A stretch of 64,000 nt of DNA from Sulfurospirillum sp. UCH001 (GCF_001548035.1 NZ_AP014723.1:62001-126000); one strand, 5' to 3'; shown: positions 14,747 through 26,358, numbered from the stretch's first letter. Numbers and translations are program-made. Notes: generated by a model not told the origin, from the sequence alone.

Positions 14747-16172
14747 ATGTATCCTCTGCAAAATCAAATGAAATTTTTGCAAGGTGTTTATACAAAATTT
14801 CGATTTTTGTCTGTGTCTTATAGTGGGTTTCTGTAATGTCGTCATTGAGGCTATGCCCGACAAGTTTTTTAATAATATCTGCAGGTGCTTCCACGTCATC
14901 TAATTTTTGTGTAAAGTTTTTTCTGAAACTATGTAGGCTTTTTAGTTCTTGATTTTCAGGGGTTAAAACAGATTTAATGGCTCTATTGAGGCGTTTTCCT
15001 ATTTGATTATCTTCCCCATTGAAAAATAAAAATTCTGTCTCATTGGTTGCTAATTGATGTTTTACAAGTTCTAAAATATCGGGGTGGATAGGAACTCTTC
15101 TAATTGAACTTTTTGTTTTGAGAGTGCGTTCTCCCGATTCTTCGATGTTAAAATAGGGGATATTGTCCTCATATAAAATATCTATTTTTTTAAGCTCAAT
15201 CAGTTCTTTTCTTCTAAGTCCTGTATATACAAATACTTTAAACATATTGCGGATGGTTTCGTCTTTGTAGTTTAAAAGCTCTTTGAGTTCATTATCGTCA
15301 AATTGGGTTTTATCAGACATCGCTTCCTCTAAATATTTTATTTTCATATTATTGGTTTTGATATAGTCATTACGCTCTAAATACTCAATAAGATTTTTGA
15401 TATAAACAAACATATTATTGATAGTTTTGTTGGTAAGTTTGGGGAGTTGGTTAAATGCTTGTTTTTCTTTTTCGTCTTTAAATTTCATAATCTCATCAAA
15501 GGTTTTACCCTCAAATTGTTTGAATTTGAAAATATTGGATGGCAGTTGCTTGAGATTAGATTGTAAGGTGTTAAAAAATTTCTTTTTATTGATTTGGTGG
15601 ATGTCCGTACTTTCATGGGCAAATAATAAAAGGTATCTGTACACATTATTAATTTTCTTGATGGTGTCAGCACTTTTGTTTTCAGTATCTTTTTTGTATG
15701 CCATAAACATAGTGAACGCTTCTTTGAGCGTAACGGGTTTAATTTCATCGGAATCTATAATGCGAACATTAGAGATTTTTTTCTGTCGTTTTTTCCCCAT
15801 TAAAATACGCTCTATTTTATCGTTAAGCTCTTGGATAAGGGCTATATCTTCAGGGGTGTCGCCTTCATCTACTTGAATTTTATTAAATGTAAAATTGGGG
15901 TCAAGTTTTTTAAACATTGTCTGGCTCTTGTAAAGTTTGATTTTTAAAAGATTAGCACATAGTAGGTTATCCGTTCTTAAAGTCTGTTTAACGATGCTCC
16001 CATGAACTTTAATAACGAAATAGTAGGTGTTTCCAATCTTCTGTAAGTGCTTAGTGTTAGAATATAAAAAATTCCTTAAAAGTTGTAAAGAAGTTGTAAA
16101 AATCTCTCTGCGAAGTTGGTAAAGTGTCGGTTTTGTGGGGTGTTTTAATAAAGTGGCCGGGAGAGAGGGATT
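14721..16172 (-). CDS. Tyrosine recombinase (integrase), start codon absent in the integrated form
   Basis: The C-terminal domain has all catalytic residues: Arg in YTGLRRKEL, HSFR with His and Arg, GH in LVGHS, and the nucleophile Tyr in THYKT. An N-terminal arm-binding domain (KIGNTYYFVIKV) and a SAM-like core-binding domain precede it. Between the arm domain and the tRNA there is no ATG, GTG or TTG in frame; the open frame simply runs on through tRNA-Ser. In the circular form the frame joins, across the att core, a GAGG-preceded ATG at 4702, giving about 491 residues. It should catalyse integration into, and excision from, tRNA-Ser. Confidence 0.85.
   Translation of the reverse strand, partial: NPSLPATLLKHPTKPTLYQLRREIFTTSLQLLRNFLYSNTKHLQKIGNTYYFVIKVHGSIVKQTLRTDNLLCANLLKIKLYKSQTMFKKLDPNFTFNKIQVDEGDTPEDIALIQELNDKIERILMGKKRQKKISNVRIIDSDEIKPVTLKEAFTMFMAYKKDTENKSADTIKKINNVYRYLLLFAHESTDIHQINKKKFFNTLQSNLKQLPSNIFKFKQFEGKTFDEIMKFKDEKEKQAFNQLPKLTNKTINNMFVYIKNLIEYLERNDYIKTNNMKIKYLEEAMSDKTQFDDNELKELLNYKDETIRNMFKVFVYTGLRRKELIELKKIDILYEDNIPYFNIEESGERTLKTKSSIRRVPIHPDILELVKHQLATNETEFLFFNGEDNQIGKRLNRAIKSVLTPENQELKSLHSFRKNFTQKLDDVEAPADIIKKLVGHSLNDDITETHYKTQTKIEILYKHLAKISFDFAEDTSKNQNAIQ
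16075..16101. repeat. Right arm-type repeat pair (candidate integrase arm site)
   Basis: This is the second copy of the 27-base AGTTGTAAA double repeat (one mismatch to 4765-4791), 49 bases inside the right core and within the 5' part of the integrase frame. Candidate integrase or excisionase binding site. Confidence 0.55.
16151..16172. repeat. attR: right copy of the 22-bp att core
   Basis: Identical to 4657-4678. It covers the last 19 bases of tRNA-Ser(UGA) and three bases beyond, so insertion keeps the tRNA intact on this side. Confidence 0.9.
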
Positions 16173-16241
16173 TGAACCCCCGGAAGTGTTACCTTCAACG
16201 GTTTTCAAGACCGCCGCATTAAGCCGCTCTGCCATCTCCCG
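16154..16241 (-). tRNA. tRNA-Ser(UGA), element integration site
   Basis: The sequence folds as a class II tRNA of 88 bases with a long variable arm, anticodon TGA in the CTTGAAA loop, T-loop TTCAAAT, a 7-bp acceptor (CGGGAGA with TCTCCCG), discriminator G and an encoded CCA. It is the first of four minus-strand tRNAs by coordinate (last transcribed), and its 3' end is the att core. Confidence 0.96.
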
Positions 16242-16272
16242 ACAGAAATTTTGTAGATAATAAATATAAAGG

Positions 16273-16346
16273 TGGAGGCGACACCCGGATTCGAACCGGG
16301 GATCAAGGCTTTGCAGGCCCATGCCTTACCGCTTGGCTATATCGCC
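16273..16346 (-). tRNA. tRNA-Cys(GCA)
   Basis: This is a 74-base tRNA with acceptor GGCGATA/TGTCGCC, anticodon GCA in CTGCAAA, T-loop TTCGAAT and encoded CCA. It lies 31 bases from tRNA-Ser on the same strand. Confidence 0.96.
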
Positions 16347-16363
16347 ACCGAATCTTCATCAGG

Positions 16364-16451
16364 TGGTGCCCGGAGCCGGACTCGAACCGGCACAGGAAAA
16401 ACTCCCGAGGGATTTTAAGTCCCTTGCGTCTACCAATTTCGCCATCCGGGC
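16364..16451 (-). tRNA. tRNA-Leu(UAA)
   Basis: This is an 88-base class II tRNA with acceptor GCCCGGA/TCCGGGC, anticodon TAA in CTTAAAA, a long variable arm, T-loop TTCGAGT and encoded CCA. Confidence 0.96.
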
Positions 16452-16480
16452 AACGCATTTCTTTTCTAAACAAAACTAAA

Positions 16481-16555
16481 TGGAGCGGGAAACGAGGTTC
16501 GAACTCGCGACCCCAACCTTGGCAAGGTTGTGCTCTACCACTGAGCTATTCCCGC
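16481..16555 (-). tRNA. tRNA-Gly(GCC)
   Basis: This is a 75-base tRNA with acceptor GCGGGAA, anticodon GCC in TTGCCAA, T-loop TTCGAAC and encoded CCA. It is the promoter-proximal member of the four-tRNA cluster; TATACT at 16573-16578 on the minus strand is a fitting -10 box. Confidence 0.96.
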
Positions 16556-16652
16556 GTCTAAAAAAGAGATGAGAGTATAGCAGTTTTTTTTTGAAATGTA
16601 AAGGTGTTTTGAGAAAATTCTTCAGATATAAGCTTTTTTAGAGTGGTTTTGC

Positions 16653-16658
16653 TATAAT
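16653..16658 (+). promoter_or_regulatory. -10 promoter element of ilvD
   Basis: An extended -10 box (TTGCTATAAT) lies 26 bases before the ilvD ATG, with AAGGA as the ribosome site between them. Confidence 0.6.
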
Positions 16659-16683
16659 TTAAAAAAATTTTTAAGGAAGATTG

Positions 16684-18366
16684 ATGCGTAGTGATCAAGT
16701 CAAAAAAGGGTACAACAGAGCGCCACATCGAAGTTTGTTTCGTGCGACAGGTTTAAAAGATGAAGATTTTAACAAACCATTTATTGGAGTAGCCAACTCT
16801 TATATCGATATTATCCCTGGTCACTTCTTTTTACATGAGTATGCGCAAATCATTAAAGATGAGATTCGCAAAAATGGTTGTGTGCCATTTGAGTTCAATA
16901 CAATTGGTGTTGATGATGGTATCGCTATGGGCCATGATGGTATGCTTTATTCGCTTCCAAGTCGTGAGCTTATCGCTAACTCTATTGAAACAATGATGAA
17001 TGCGCATATGCTTGACGCAATGATTTGTATCCCTAACTGCGATAAAATCGTACCAGGTATGATTATGGGTGCGCTTCGTGTCAATGTTCCAACCGTTTTT
17101 GTGAGTGGTGGACCAATGAAAAAAGGTTATACAAAAGAAGGAACACCAATTGACTTAACGACAGCATTTGAAGCGGTAGGCAAATTTGAAAAAGGCGACA
17201 TTAACGAAGCTGAGCTTAAAGACATCGAGTGTAACGCTTGTCCAAGTGGCGGTTCATGTTCAGGTATGTTTACTGCTAATAGTATGAATACTCTAATGGA
17301 AGCTATGGGAATTGCACTTCCAGGCAATGGCACCATCCCAGCATTAACTCCAGAGCGTGAAGTGCTTTTGCGTGCTGCGGCAAAACGTGTGTGTGAAATT
17401 GCTATCGACGATCGCTTTAAAATCCGTAACATCCTTAATGAAAAAGCAGTTCGTAATGCCTTTGCCGTAGACATGGCAATGGGTGGAAGTTCCAATACCG
17501 TTTTACATATGTTAGCGATTGCAAAAGAAGCAGGCGTTAATTTTGCGATTAAAGACATTAATGAGATTAGCAAAAATGTTTCACATATTGCAAAAATTGC
17601 CCCTTCCCTCTCAACAGTTCATATGGAAGACATTAACCGTGCTGGTGGTGTGAGTGCTGTTATGAAAGAAGTTAGCAGACGCGATAATGGTATTTTATTT
17701 TTAGATAATTTAACGGTGACTGGTGAGAGTGTTGGTGAACGTATTGCCAATGCAGAGATTAAAGATACTACGATTATTCATACATTAGATAATCCTTACT
17801 CAAAAGTAGGTGGACTTGCAATTTTATTTGGAAATTTAGCCGAAGAAGGTTGTGTTATCAAAACAGCAGGTATCGTAGGTGGACGCCAATTTGTAGGTAA
17901 AGCAGTTTGTTTTGACTCTCAACAAGAAGCACTTTCTGGTATTGTTGGTGGCAAAGTAAAAAAAGGTGATGTTGTTGTTATTCGTTATGAAGGACCACGT
18001 GGCGGACCTGGTATGCAAGAGATGCTCTCCCCTACGAGTTTAATCATGGGAATGGGATTAGGCGCAGACGTAGCACTCATTACTGATGGTCGTTTTTCAG
18101 GTGCAACAAGAGGTCTTAGTATTGGTCACGTAAGCCCTGAAGCAGCAGAAGGTGGACTTATAGGATTGCTTGAAGATGGTGATACTATTCAGATCGATGT
18201 TGATGCCTATACTATCGAAGCAATCATTGATGAAGCAGAGCTTGCTAAAAGAAAAGCAGCATTTAAACCAAAAGTCAAAACGATTCACGGTAGCTGGTTG
18301 AAACAGTACCGTCAATTAGTAACCAATGCAAGCAGTGGCGCGGTACTTCGTACTGAAGAGGCATAA
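16684..18366 (+). CDS. ilvD: Dihydroxy-acid dehydratase
   Basis: This 560-residue protein of the IlvD/Edd family dehydrates dihydroxy-acids to 2-oxo-acids in valine, leucine and isoleucine synthesis. The iron-sulfur and active-site segments are present: [31 protein letters not shown], and the C-terminal [11 protein letters not shown] and GHVSPEA motifs. Length and start ([19 protein letters not shown]) are standard. I chose the ATG at 16684, six bases after AAGGA, over the adjacent TTG. Its TAA overlaps the marC ATG by one base, so the two are co-translated. Confidence 0.97.
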   Translation: MRSDQVKKGYNRAPHRSLFRATGLKDEDFNKPFIGVANSYIDIIPGHFFLHEYAQIIKDEIRKNGCVPFEFNTIGVDDGIAMGHDGMLYSLPSRELIANSIETMMNAHMLDAMICIPNCDKIVPGMIMGALRVNVPTVFVSGGPMKKGYTKEGTPIDLTTAFEAVGKFEKGDINEAELKDIECNACPSGGSCSGMFTANSMNTLMEAMGIALPGNGTIPALTPEREVLLRAAAKRVCEIAIDDRFKIRNILNEKAVRNAFAVDMAMGGSSNTVLHMLAIAKEAGVNFAIKDINEISKNVSHIAKIAPSLSTVHMEDINRAGGVSAVMKEVSRRDNGILFLDNLTVTGESVGERIANAEIKDTTIIHTLDNPYSKVGGLAILFGNLAEEGCVIKTAGIVGGRQFVGKAVCFDSQQEALSGIVGGKVKKGDVVVIRYEGPRGGPGMQEMLSPTSLIMGMGLGADVALITDGRFSGATRGLSIGHVSPEAAEGGLIGLLEDGDTIQIDVDAYTIEAIIDEAELAKRKAAFKPKVKTIHGSWLKQYRQLVTNASSGAVLRTEEA

Positions 18367-19004
18367 TGACAGATTTTCTTAATCTATTGTTACAACATAC
18401 CATTACTATGTTTGCGATCGTAGATCCGTTAGGAGTGAGTGCTATTATGCTCTCGCTTCTGCCTCAAAGTGCTACAAAAGAGCATATTGATAAAATAGCA
18501 TGGAAAGCAACGATGACTATTATTGTTGCTTTTTTTGTTGTCCTATTGACGGGTAATTTTCTACTCAATTTATTTGGTATTGAAATTGATTCACTCAAAG
18601 TCATGGGTGGTATTATTCTACTCTTAACAGCTATCAAAATGGTACAAGGCTCAATGGAATCCAAAGATCAGACAGAGGAGGAGCGAGAAGAAGCCATCAG
18701 AAATGATGAATTTTCTGTCATCCCCTTAGGTGTTCCTATTACATTTGGACCAGGTATTTTTGCAACTATTATTATTTTACGTGGCCACAGCGAAGGAGTG
18801 ACTTCGATTGCTGCATTGATTATCGCTTATTTGCTTGTTGCACTGAGTGTGTACTTAGCTTTTAAAAATAGTATTTATATTCGCCACTACCTCGGCATTA
18901 CGGGGCAAAAAATCGTCAGTCGTTTGATGGGACTTATTGTTGGTGCAATTGCTGTACAGTTTATTGTTGGTGGTGTGAGCGTACTTGCAAAACATTATAT
19001 GTAA
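18366..19004 (+). CDS. MarC-family integral membrane protein
   Basis: This 212-residue protein has six predicted transmembrane helices. It begins with the family-typical TITMFAIVDPLGVSAIML and has a VPITFGPG motif after the charged central loop. MarC proteins are widespread inner-membrane proteins with no settled transport function; the old link to antibiotic resistance has not held up. The start overlaps the ilvD stop. Confidence 0.9.
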   Translation: MTDFLNLLLQHTITMFAIVDPLGVSAIMLSLLPQSATKEHIDKIAWKATMTIIVAFFVVLLTGNFLLNLFGIEIDSLKVMGGIILLLTAIKMVQGSMESKDQTEEEREEAIRNDEFSVIPLGVPITFGPGIFATIIILRGHSEGVTSIAALIIAYLLVALSVYLAFKNSIYIRHYLGITGQKIVSRLMGLIVGAIAVQFIVGGVSVLAKHYM

Positions 19005-19010
19005 GGATGT

Positions 19011-19214
19011 ATGATGAATCAAGGTGGTTGGACATGCCCTCACGATGTTGAAGGGATTTGCGATATTATTAAAAAAGAGTGCGATCCTGGAGATCGTGGT
19101 TGTGTTTTATATGGAAAAGCAAAATTTTCCTGTGAAGATTCACCATCTAACGAAGCATTTGAAAAACGTATGGAACGTAAAATGCGTGAAATGTTAGGCG
19201 AAAACGAGAAGTAA
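19011..19214 (+). CDS. Small Cys-rich cytoplasmic protein
   Basis: This 67-residue protein has five Cys in its first 45 residues (WTCPHD, GICD, KKECD, GCVLY, FSCED), a pattern suggesting a small metal-binding site, followed by a charged helix. Two adjacent ATGs (19011, 19014) follow AAGGATG, and the second has better spacing. It is 6 bases after marC and probably in the same transcript. I cannot name the family. The ordered Cys spacing and good ribosome site support a real gene. Confidence 0.7.
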   Translation: MMNQGGWTCPHDVEGICDIIKKECDPGDRGCVLYGKAKFSCEDSPSNEAFEKRMERKMREMLGENEK

Positions 19215-19242
19215 TTTCGAGAATATTTTAAGAGTAAAACTC

Positions 19243-19270
19243 ATTTTGGAGTCATTGCTGACTCCAAAAT
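19243..19270. terminator. Hairpin between convergent small genes
   Basis: An 11-bp perfect inverted repeat (ATTTTGGAGTC with GACTCCAAAAT, 6-base loop) lies between the end of the plus-strand Cys-rich gene and the end of the minus-strand 34-aa gene. This fits a shared bidirectional terminator. Confidence 0.6.
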
Positions 19271-19290
19271 CTATAACTGAAGATCGCTTT

Positions 19291-19395
19291 TTAAAGTGAT
19301 TGAGACTGCGCTAAATATACAAAACCTAGAGCGAATAAAACAGCATTAATAAGGGTCATAGTTAATCCAGCTTTTACAACATTTAACTTTTTCAT
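19291..19395 (-). CDS. 34-aa single-pass membrane protein
   Basis: This short frame has a near-perfect ribosome site (AAAAGGAGC, 6 bases before the ATG at 19395). It encodes 34 residues: a basic start (MKKLNVVK), one hydrophobic helix (LTMTLINAVLFALGFVYLA), and the tail QSQSL. It sits between two hairpins in a 357-base gap and is transcribed opposite to marC. Composition and signals make it very likely a translated membrane microprotein of unknown partner. Confidence 0.65.
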   Translation of the reverse strand: MKKLNVVKAGLTMTLINAVLFALGFVYLAQSQSL

Positions 19396-19571
19396 CTTTA
19401 AGCTCCTTTTGCATTTTCGGAATTATACGCATTTAAAACTTAAAAAACAATAAATTAAATTTTATCTATTTATTTTTATTTTCATTTGGTAACATTTTTA
19501 CACCTTAATAAGAATAAAAAATATTAATATTAAATATATAAATTAAGTTAAAAATAAGTTAATTACTTGGA

Positions 19572-21242
19572 TTAGGCTTTTGGTCTATACCCTATTCTAA
19601 AGCCACCCCAATGACGGCCTTTTACATAGATAGGGATTGAGATATCATGCATGACATCGCCATTTTCTCTACGATACGTTTGAAGAAGAACACGCTTCTC
19701 ATGGTTTGCTCCTCTGACACCACTATCTGTAAAAATGCGTTTTGAGCGGTTACCGAAGAGGTCTTTTTCATAATTGCCTGTTAATGGCGCACGTGCATTG
19801 TGTGTAGAGATGTAACCTGATTTATGCATGGCAACAGCATAAAAAAGATTTTGTGCATTCTCTTTCATTAAGGTATCAACGATATCTGGAAAGGTTTGAT
19901 CTGTAAAAGTATCATACGCAGTGGTATATTTTTGTGGATTTGTGTTAGCAATAGGTTTGAAATTAGTATCAAAAATAGCTTCAACAGTAAGTTTGCCGGT
20001 ATTAATGGCATTCTCAAATAAGGTTTCCACACGTGACTTTGCGTTAAGACAGAGTTGATACATCTTTTCATGGTATTCATCCATTGCAAAAGCACTGAGG
20101 TTCTCATGGGCTTCTTCTGCACCAGAAATGATGGCTTGTGTTTGACCAGAAATGGCTTTCATCTCTTTTGTACCTGCTTCGAGCTGGTCACTGATTTTTG
20201 AAATAGCCTCTTTAATAGTAAGAAGCTGATCACTATTATAATCAGCACTTTTTGCAATCGTGTCAATTTGATCTTCTATTTTTTCAGCATTATTGATAAA
20301 GTGTTTGATTTCATCACCTACATGCTGAACCGTATGCGTAGCACGTTCTATTTCATTGCGCAATGTTTCGATACTTGCATAAACATCGTTTGTATCTTGT
20401 TGGATTTGTTTTACAATAATAGTAACTTCACTGGTTGATTTTGAAGTACGCTCAGCAAGATTTCGTACCTCATCAGCGACAACAGCAAATCCACGTCCAT
20501 GCTCACCTGCGCGTGCCGCTTCAATAGCAGCATTTAAAGCTAAAAGATTGGTTTGATCTGCGATATCATCAATGACCGTTGTGACATTTTGAATCGTGAT
20601 AGATTTTTCTTTTAGATCATTGACTTTTGATGAGGCATCGGCAGATTGTACATTGATGCTGTTCATTCGTGTGATAATTTCATTGAGCTCAGCAATACTT
20701 TGTTGACTCTCTTTCATTGATATTTTGGCAAATGTAGATGCTTCTTGTGCATTTGAGCTTACCAAATTCACTTGCTCGAAAATATTTTGTGTTGAGCTTG
20801 AAATCTCAGAAATAGAATGTGCTTTTTCTTCTAACTTTTTAGACATTGTGTCTATAGAATACATGAGTTGTGCCGTAGCAATAGAATTTTTCCCTGCACT
20901 TTGTGAGTAATTTTCACTCAAGTATGTTAAGAGTGTCACAAGACGATAAATTCTTGGAAAAAGAGAGTGAAGTAATGTATGCTTTTCTGTTACGTGTAGA
21001 AACTCTTTTTGATGGGCTTCACGTACATTTTTATCACGGGAGTCAAACTCGCTTAGAAGTTCTACTGCATGGGAAAAAGGTTGAATAATAACTTTATTGA
21101 GCGTAAGTGTTGCAATTATAAAAAGAACAAATGAAATGATTGCAATGACAAAAGGTTCTGTAATAAACCATGCAACGCCAAATAAGCCTACTCCTAACAG
21201 TATAAAAATACTACTGATTTTAAAAAAATAACGTTGAAGCAT
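19572..21242 (-). CDS. Methyl-accepting chemotaxis protein with C-terminal sensor domain
   Basis: This 556-residue chemoreceptor begins with two closely spaced transmembrane helices (residues 9-48) and almost no periplasmic domain. A long coiled coil carries the signalling hairpin tip, including [20 protein letters not shown]. After the coiled coil comes a C-terminal domain of about 150 residues ([10 protein letters not shown] to the end) with a PAS/Cache-like look, so sensing is probably cytoplasmic. I chose the ATG at 21242 after GAGG; the open frame extends 38 residues further without support. It should signal to CheA/CheW. The ligand is unknown. Confidence 0.88.
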   Translation of the reverse strand: MLQRYFFKISSIFILLGVGLFGVAWFITEPFVIAIISFVLFIIATLTLNKVIIQPFSHAVELLSEFDSRDKNVREAHQKEFLHVTEKHTLLHSLFPRIYRLVTLLTYLSENYSQSAGKNSIATAQLMYSIDTMSKKLEEKAHSISEISSSTQNIFEQVNLVSSNAQEASTFAKISMKESQQSIAELNEIITRMNSINVQSADASSKVNDLKEKSITIQNVTTVIDDIADQTNLLALNAAIEAARAGEHGRGFAVVADEVRNLAERTSKSTSEVTIIVKQIQQDTNDVYASIETLRNEIERATHTVQHVGDEIKHFINNAEKIEDQIDTIAKSADYNSDQLLTIKEAISKISDQLEAGTKEMKAISGQTQAIISGAEEAHENLSAFAMDEYHEKMYQLCLNAKSRVETLFENAINTGKLTVEAIFDTNFKPIANTNPQKYTTAYDTFTDQTFPDIVDTLMKENAQNLFYAVAMHKSGYISTHNARAPLTGNYEKDLFGNRSKRIFTDSGVRGANHEKRVLLQTYRRENGDVMHDISIPIYVKGRHWGGFRIGYRPKA

Positions 21243-21418
21243 TTTTTTCCTCGACTCTATAAAGATTAATGTATCAGAGTAACACATTAAGATGATAAAG
21301 TCATGAAAAAAATGATTGTGACAAAAAAATAACTTTATTGTGTTTAGATTTGACACTCATAGAAAAAAGAGCAAAATTAAGATAAAATTTCACATTTAAA
21401 ATTTTTAGGAGCGATACA

Positions 21419-22288
21419 GTGTCGAGTATCTCAAAATATAGCAAAATCAATAGTTTGAAATCTGTTAAAAAATGTCTTTTCCCTGCTGCTGGGTATGGTA
21501 CACACTTCCTCCCTGCAACAAAAGCGATGCCAAAAGAGATGTTACCTGTTCTTACAAAGCCTTTGATTCAATATGGTGTTGAAGAGGCGGTTAGTGCAGG
21601 TATTGACACTATGGCGATTGTCACAGGTCGTGGTAAGCGTGCGATTGAAGACCATTTTGACGTGAGTTATGAGCTTGAGCACCAAATTAAAGGTACCTCA
21701 AAAGAGAGCTACCTTACTGAAATTCGTAATCTCATTGATAATTGTACCTTCAGTTATACCAGACAAGTGGAGATGAAAGGCTTGGGTCACGCAATTCTAA
21801 CAGGTAAAACATTGATTGGAGATGAGCCATTTGCTGTTATTTTAGCGGATGACTTGTGTGACAACAATGATGATGACCCAGTACTTAAACAAATGGTAGA
21901 AGTGTATGAAAAATACCGCTGCTGTGTTGTTGCTATCGAAGAAGTTCCAAAAGAAGAAACCAATAAATACGGTGTAATCGATGGTAAAATTGTAGACGGC
22001 AATGAGTCGGTACTTCGCGTGTCTAACATGGTAGAAAAACCAGATCCAAAAGATGCTCCAACCAATTTGGCGATTATTGGTCGTTATATCCTTACCCCAG
22101 ATATTTTTGAAGTCATTGAAAATACAAAACCAGGTAAAGGTGGAGAAATTCAAATTACCGATGCTCTTTTAGAGCTTGCAAAACAAGGTAAAGTTATCGC
22201 GTATAAATTCCAAGGAAGACGTTTTGACTGTGGTTCTATCGAGGGCTTTGTTGAAGCGACAAACTACTTCCACGATAAAGTAAAATAA
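21419..22288 (+). CDS. galU: UTP-glucose-1-phosphate uridylyltransferase
   Basis: This 289-residue nucleotidyltransferase makes UDP-glucose for surface polysaccharide synthesis. The GalU hallmarks are FPAAGYGTHFLPATKAMPKE, the uridine-binding region with LGHAI, LADDL, EKP and the FDCGSIEGF motif. The start is GTG at 21419 after TAGGAGC, the only initiator near the domain start. The motif normally reads G-T-R-F; here Arg is His, a change at a residue that usually touches the nucleotide phosphates. It is a single-gene unit with its own terminator. Confidence 0.95.
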   Translation: MSSISKYSKINSLKSVKKCLFPAAGYGTHFLPATKAMPKEMLPVLTKPLIQYGVEEAVSAGIDTMAIVTGRGKRAIEDHFDVSYELEHQIKGTSKESYLTEIRNLIDNCTFSYTRQVEMKGLGHAILTGKTLIGDEPFAVILADDLCDNNDDDPVLKQMVEVYEKYRCCVVAIEEVPKEETNKYGVIDGKIVDGNESVLRVSNMVEKPDPKDAPTNLAIIGRYILTPDIFEVIENTKPGKGGEIQITDALLELAKQGKVIAYKFQGRRFDCGSIEGFVEATNYFHDKVK

Positions 22289-22318
22289 ATCTTCAGTAGC
22301 CTATTTTAGGGCTTTTCC

Positions 22319-22351
22319 CCTCTTGCATTTCTAAAGTGCAAGAGGTTTTTT
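22319..22351 (+). terminator. Rho-independent terminator of galU
   Basis: CCTCTTGCA (22319-22327) pairs with TGCAAGAGG (22337-22345), followed by TTTTTT. Confidence 0.9.
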
Positions 22352-22408
22352 CCATTTTCATTCTACTGCATAAACTCCAAGATAAACCCTTTATTAGCTT
22401 TGCTTAGC

Positions 22409-22414
22409 TATAAT
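22409..22414 (+). promoter_or_regulatory. -10 promoter element of pyrG
   Basis: TATAAT lies 31 bases before the pyrG ATG. Confidence 0.5.
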
Positions 22415-22435
22415 CTTGCCATTAAATAATAATGA

Positions 22436-25661
<3,226 letters not shown>

Positions 25662-25672
25662 GTTTTAAAACG

Positions 25673-25703
25673 TTTAACGGAGTTTTATAAGAACTCCGTT
25701 AAA
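25673..25703. terminator. Bidirectional terminator between recJ and pcm
   Basis: TTTAACGGAGTT pairs with AACTCCGTTAAA around a 7-base loop. It overlaps the pcm stop codon and lies between convergent genes. Confidence 0.75.
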
Positions 25704-26358
25704 ACTCACGTCCATCTTTTACAGGTACAAAAAGACAATCACCGATGGTTTCTTTGCGTATGCCCTCTTCTGTTTTTATAAAACGAGTAATGATCTGTTT
25801 GTCGCCTTTTTCAATAGGTGCGACCAAAATTCCCCCAACCTTTAACTGTTCAAAGAGTTTTTGAGGAACTTCAGGGGTTGAGGCTGAAAAAAGGATACGA
25901 TCATAAGGCGCAAACTCTCTCCATCCATTTTGACCATCATCAAAGCGTGTATGAATGTTTGTAATTCCTAGTATTTTAAAGCGTTCACGTGCCTCTTTAA
26001 GCAATCTTTCAATGCGTTCAATGGTAAAGACTCTACGAATGATTTTACTTAAAATAAGTGCTTGGTAACCACTACCACATCCTATTTCTAAAACACTATC
26101 TGCCCCTTTGGGACTTAATGCTTCGGTCATCTTCGCAACGGTTAACGGTGAGCTAATCCATTGGTTAGCGGCGAGTGGAAGAGCATCGAGTTTGTATGCG
26201 TGCAAACTCATCCCTTGTGGTACAAAGAGTTCACGCTCACTTTGGCAAAAAGCTTCATAGACATTAGGACTCATAGGGCATATTTTGGCGATTTCATCTG
26301 CCATTTTTTTATGTTTTTGAAAACGAATTTTTTCTTTAAAATGAGCCGTTTGCGGCAT
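25699..26358 (-). CDS. pcm: Protein-L-isoaspartate O-methyltransferase
   Basis: This 219-residue enzyme repairs damaged proteins by methylating L-isoaspartyl residues with S-adenosylmethionine. Family motifs: the substrate-facing PLAANQWISSP segment, SAM motif I VLEIGCGSGYQA, a second motif around DDGQNGW, and a DRILFSAS strand. Length is typical. The start overlaps the 3' end of the upstream nitrilase-family gene by 23 bases, placing it in the nrdB operon. Confidence 0.92.
   Translation of the reverse strand: MPQTAHFKEKIRFQKHKKMADEIAKICPMSPNVYEAFCQSERELFVPQGMSLHAYKLDALPLAANQWISSPLTVAKMTEALSPKGADSVLEIGCGSGYQALILSKIIRRVFTIERIERLLKEARERFKILGITNIHTRFDDGQNGWREFAPYDRILFSASTPEVPQKLFEQLKVGGILVAPIEKGDKQIITRFIKTEEGIRKETIGDCLFVPVKDGREF

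Larger units (their letters stand above)
4657..16172. mobile_element. 11.5-kb integrative element in tRNA-Ser(UGA)
   Basis: It is bounded by 22-bp direct repeats derived from the tRNA-Ser 3' end, with a tyrosine integrase gene abutting the intact tRNA. Base composition inside is more AT-rich than the flanks, especially over 4978-8150. Cargo in order: fused dual methyltransferase, HNH nuclease, D12 methyltransferase, iteron-like array, an unknown gene, a possible ssDNA-binding protein, a 54-aa membrane protein, an FtsK-like ATPase, a large hairpin, an HUH replication initiator and the integrase. No pilus, coat, portal or type IV secretion genes are visible. That argues for a mobilizable or AICE-like element rather than a complete phage. 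Confidence 0.85.

Noticed and set aside
15418-15876. 152-codon open frame antisense to the integrase
   Set aside because: It lies opposite a clearly conserved recombinase domain, has no ribosome site and is Ser/Phe-rich in the way mirror frames are.
4657-16172. Element as a complete filamentous prophage
   Set aside because: No major coat protein with signal peptide, secretin or Zot-type ATPase is visible; the ATPase is FtsK-like with its motor domain at the C-terminal end.
16173-16322. Extension of the integrase open frame through tRNA-Ser into tRNA-Cys
   Set aside because: Those codons are tRNA gene sequence read in reverse context. They would encode a known type of tRNA artefact peptide, and the circular form offers a proper start.
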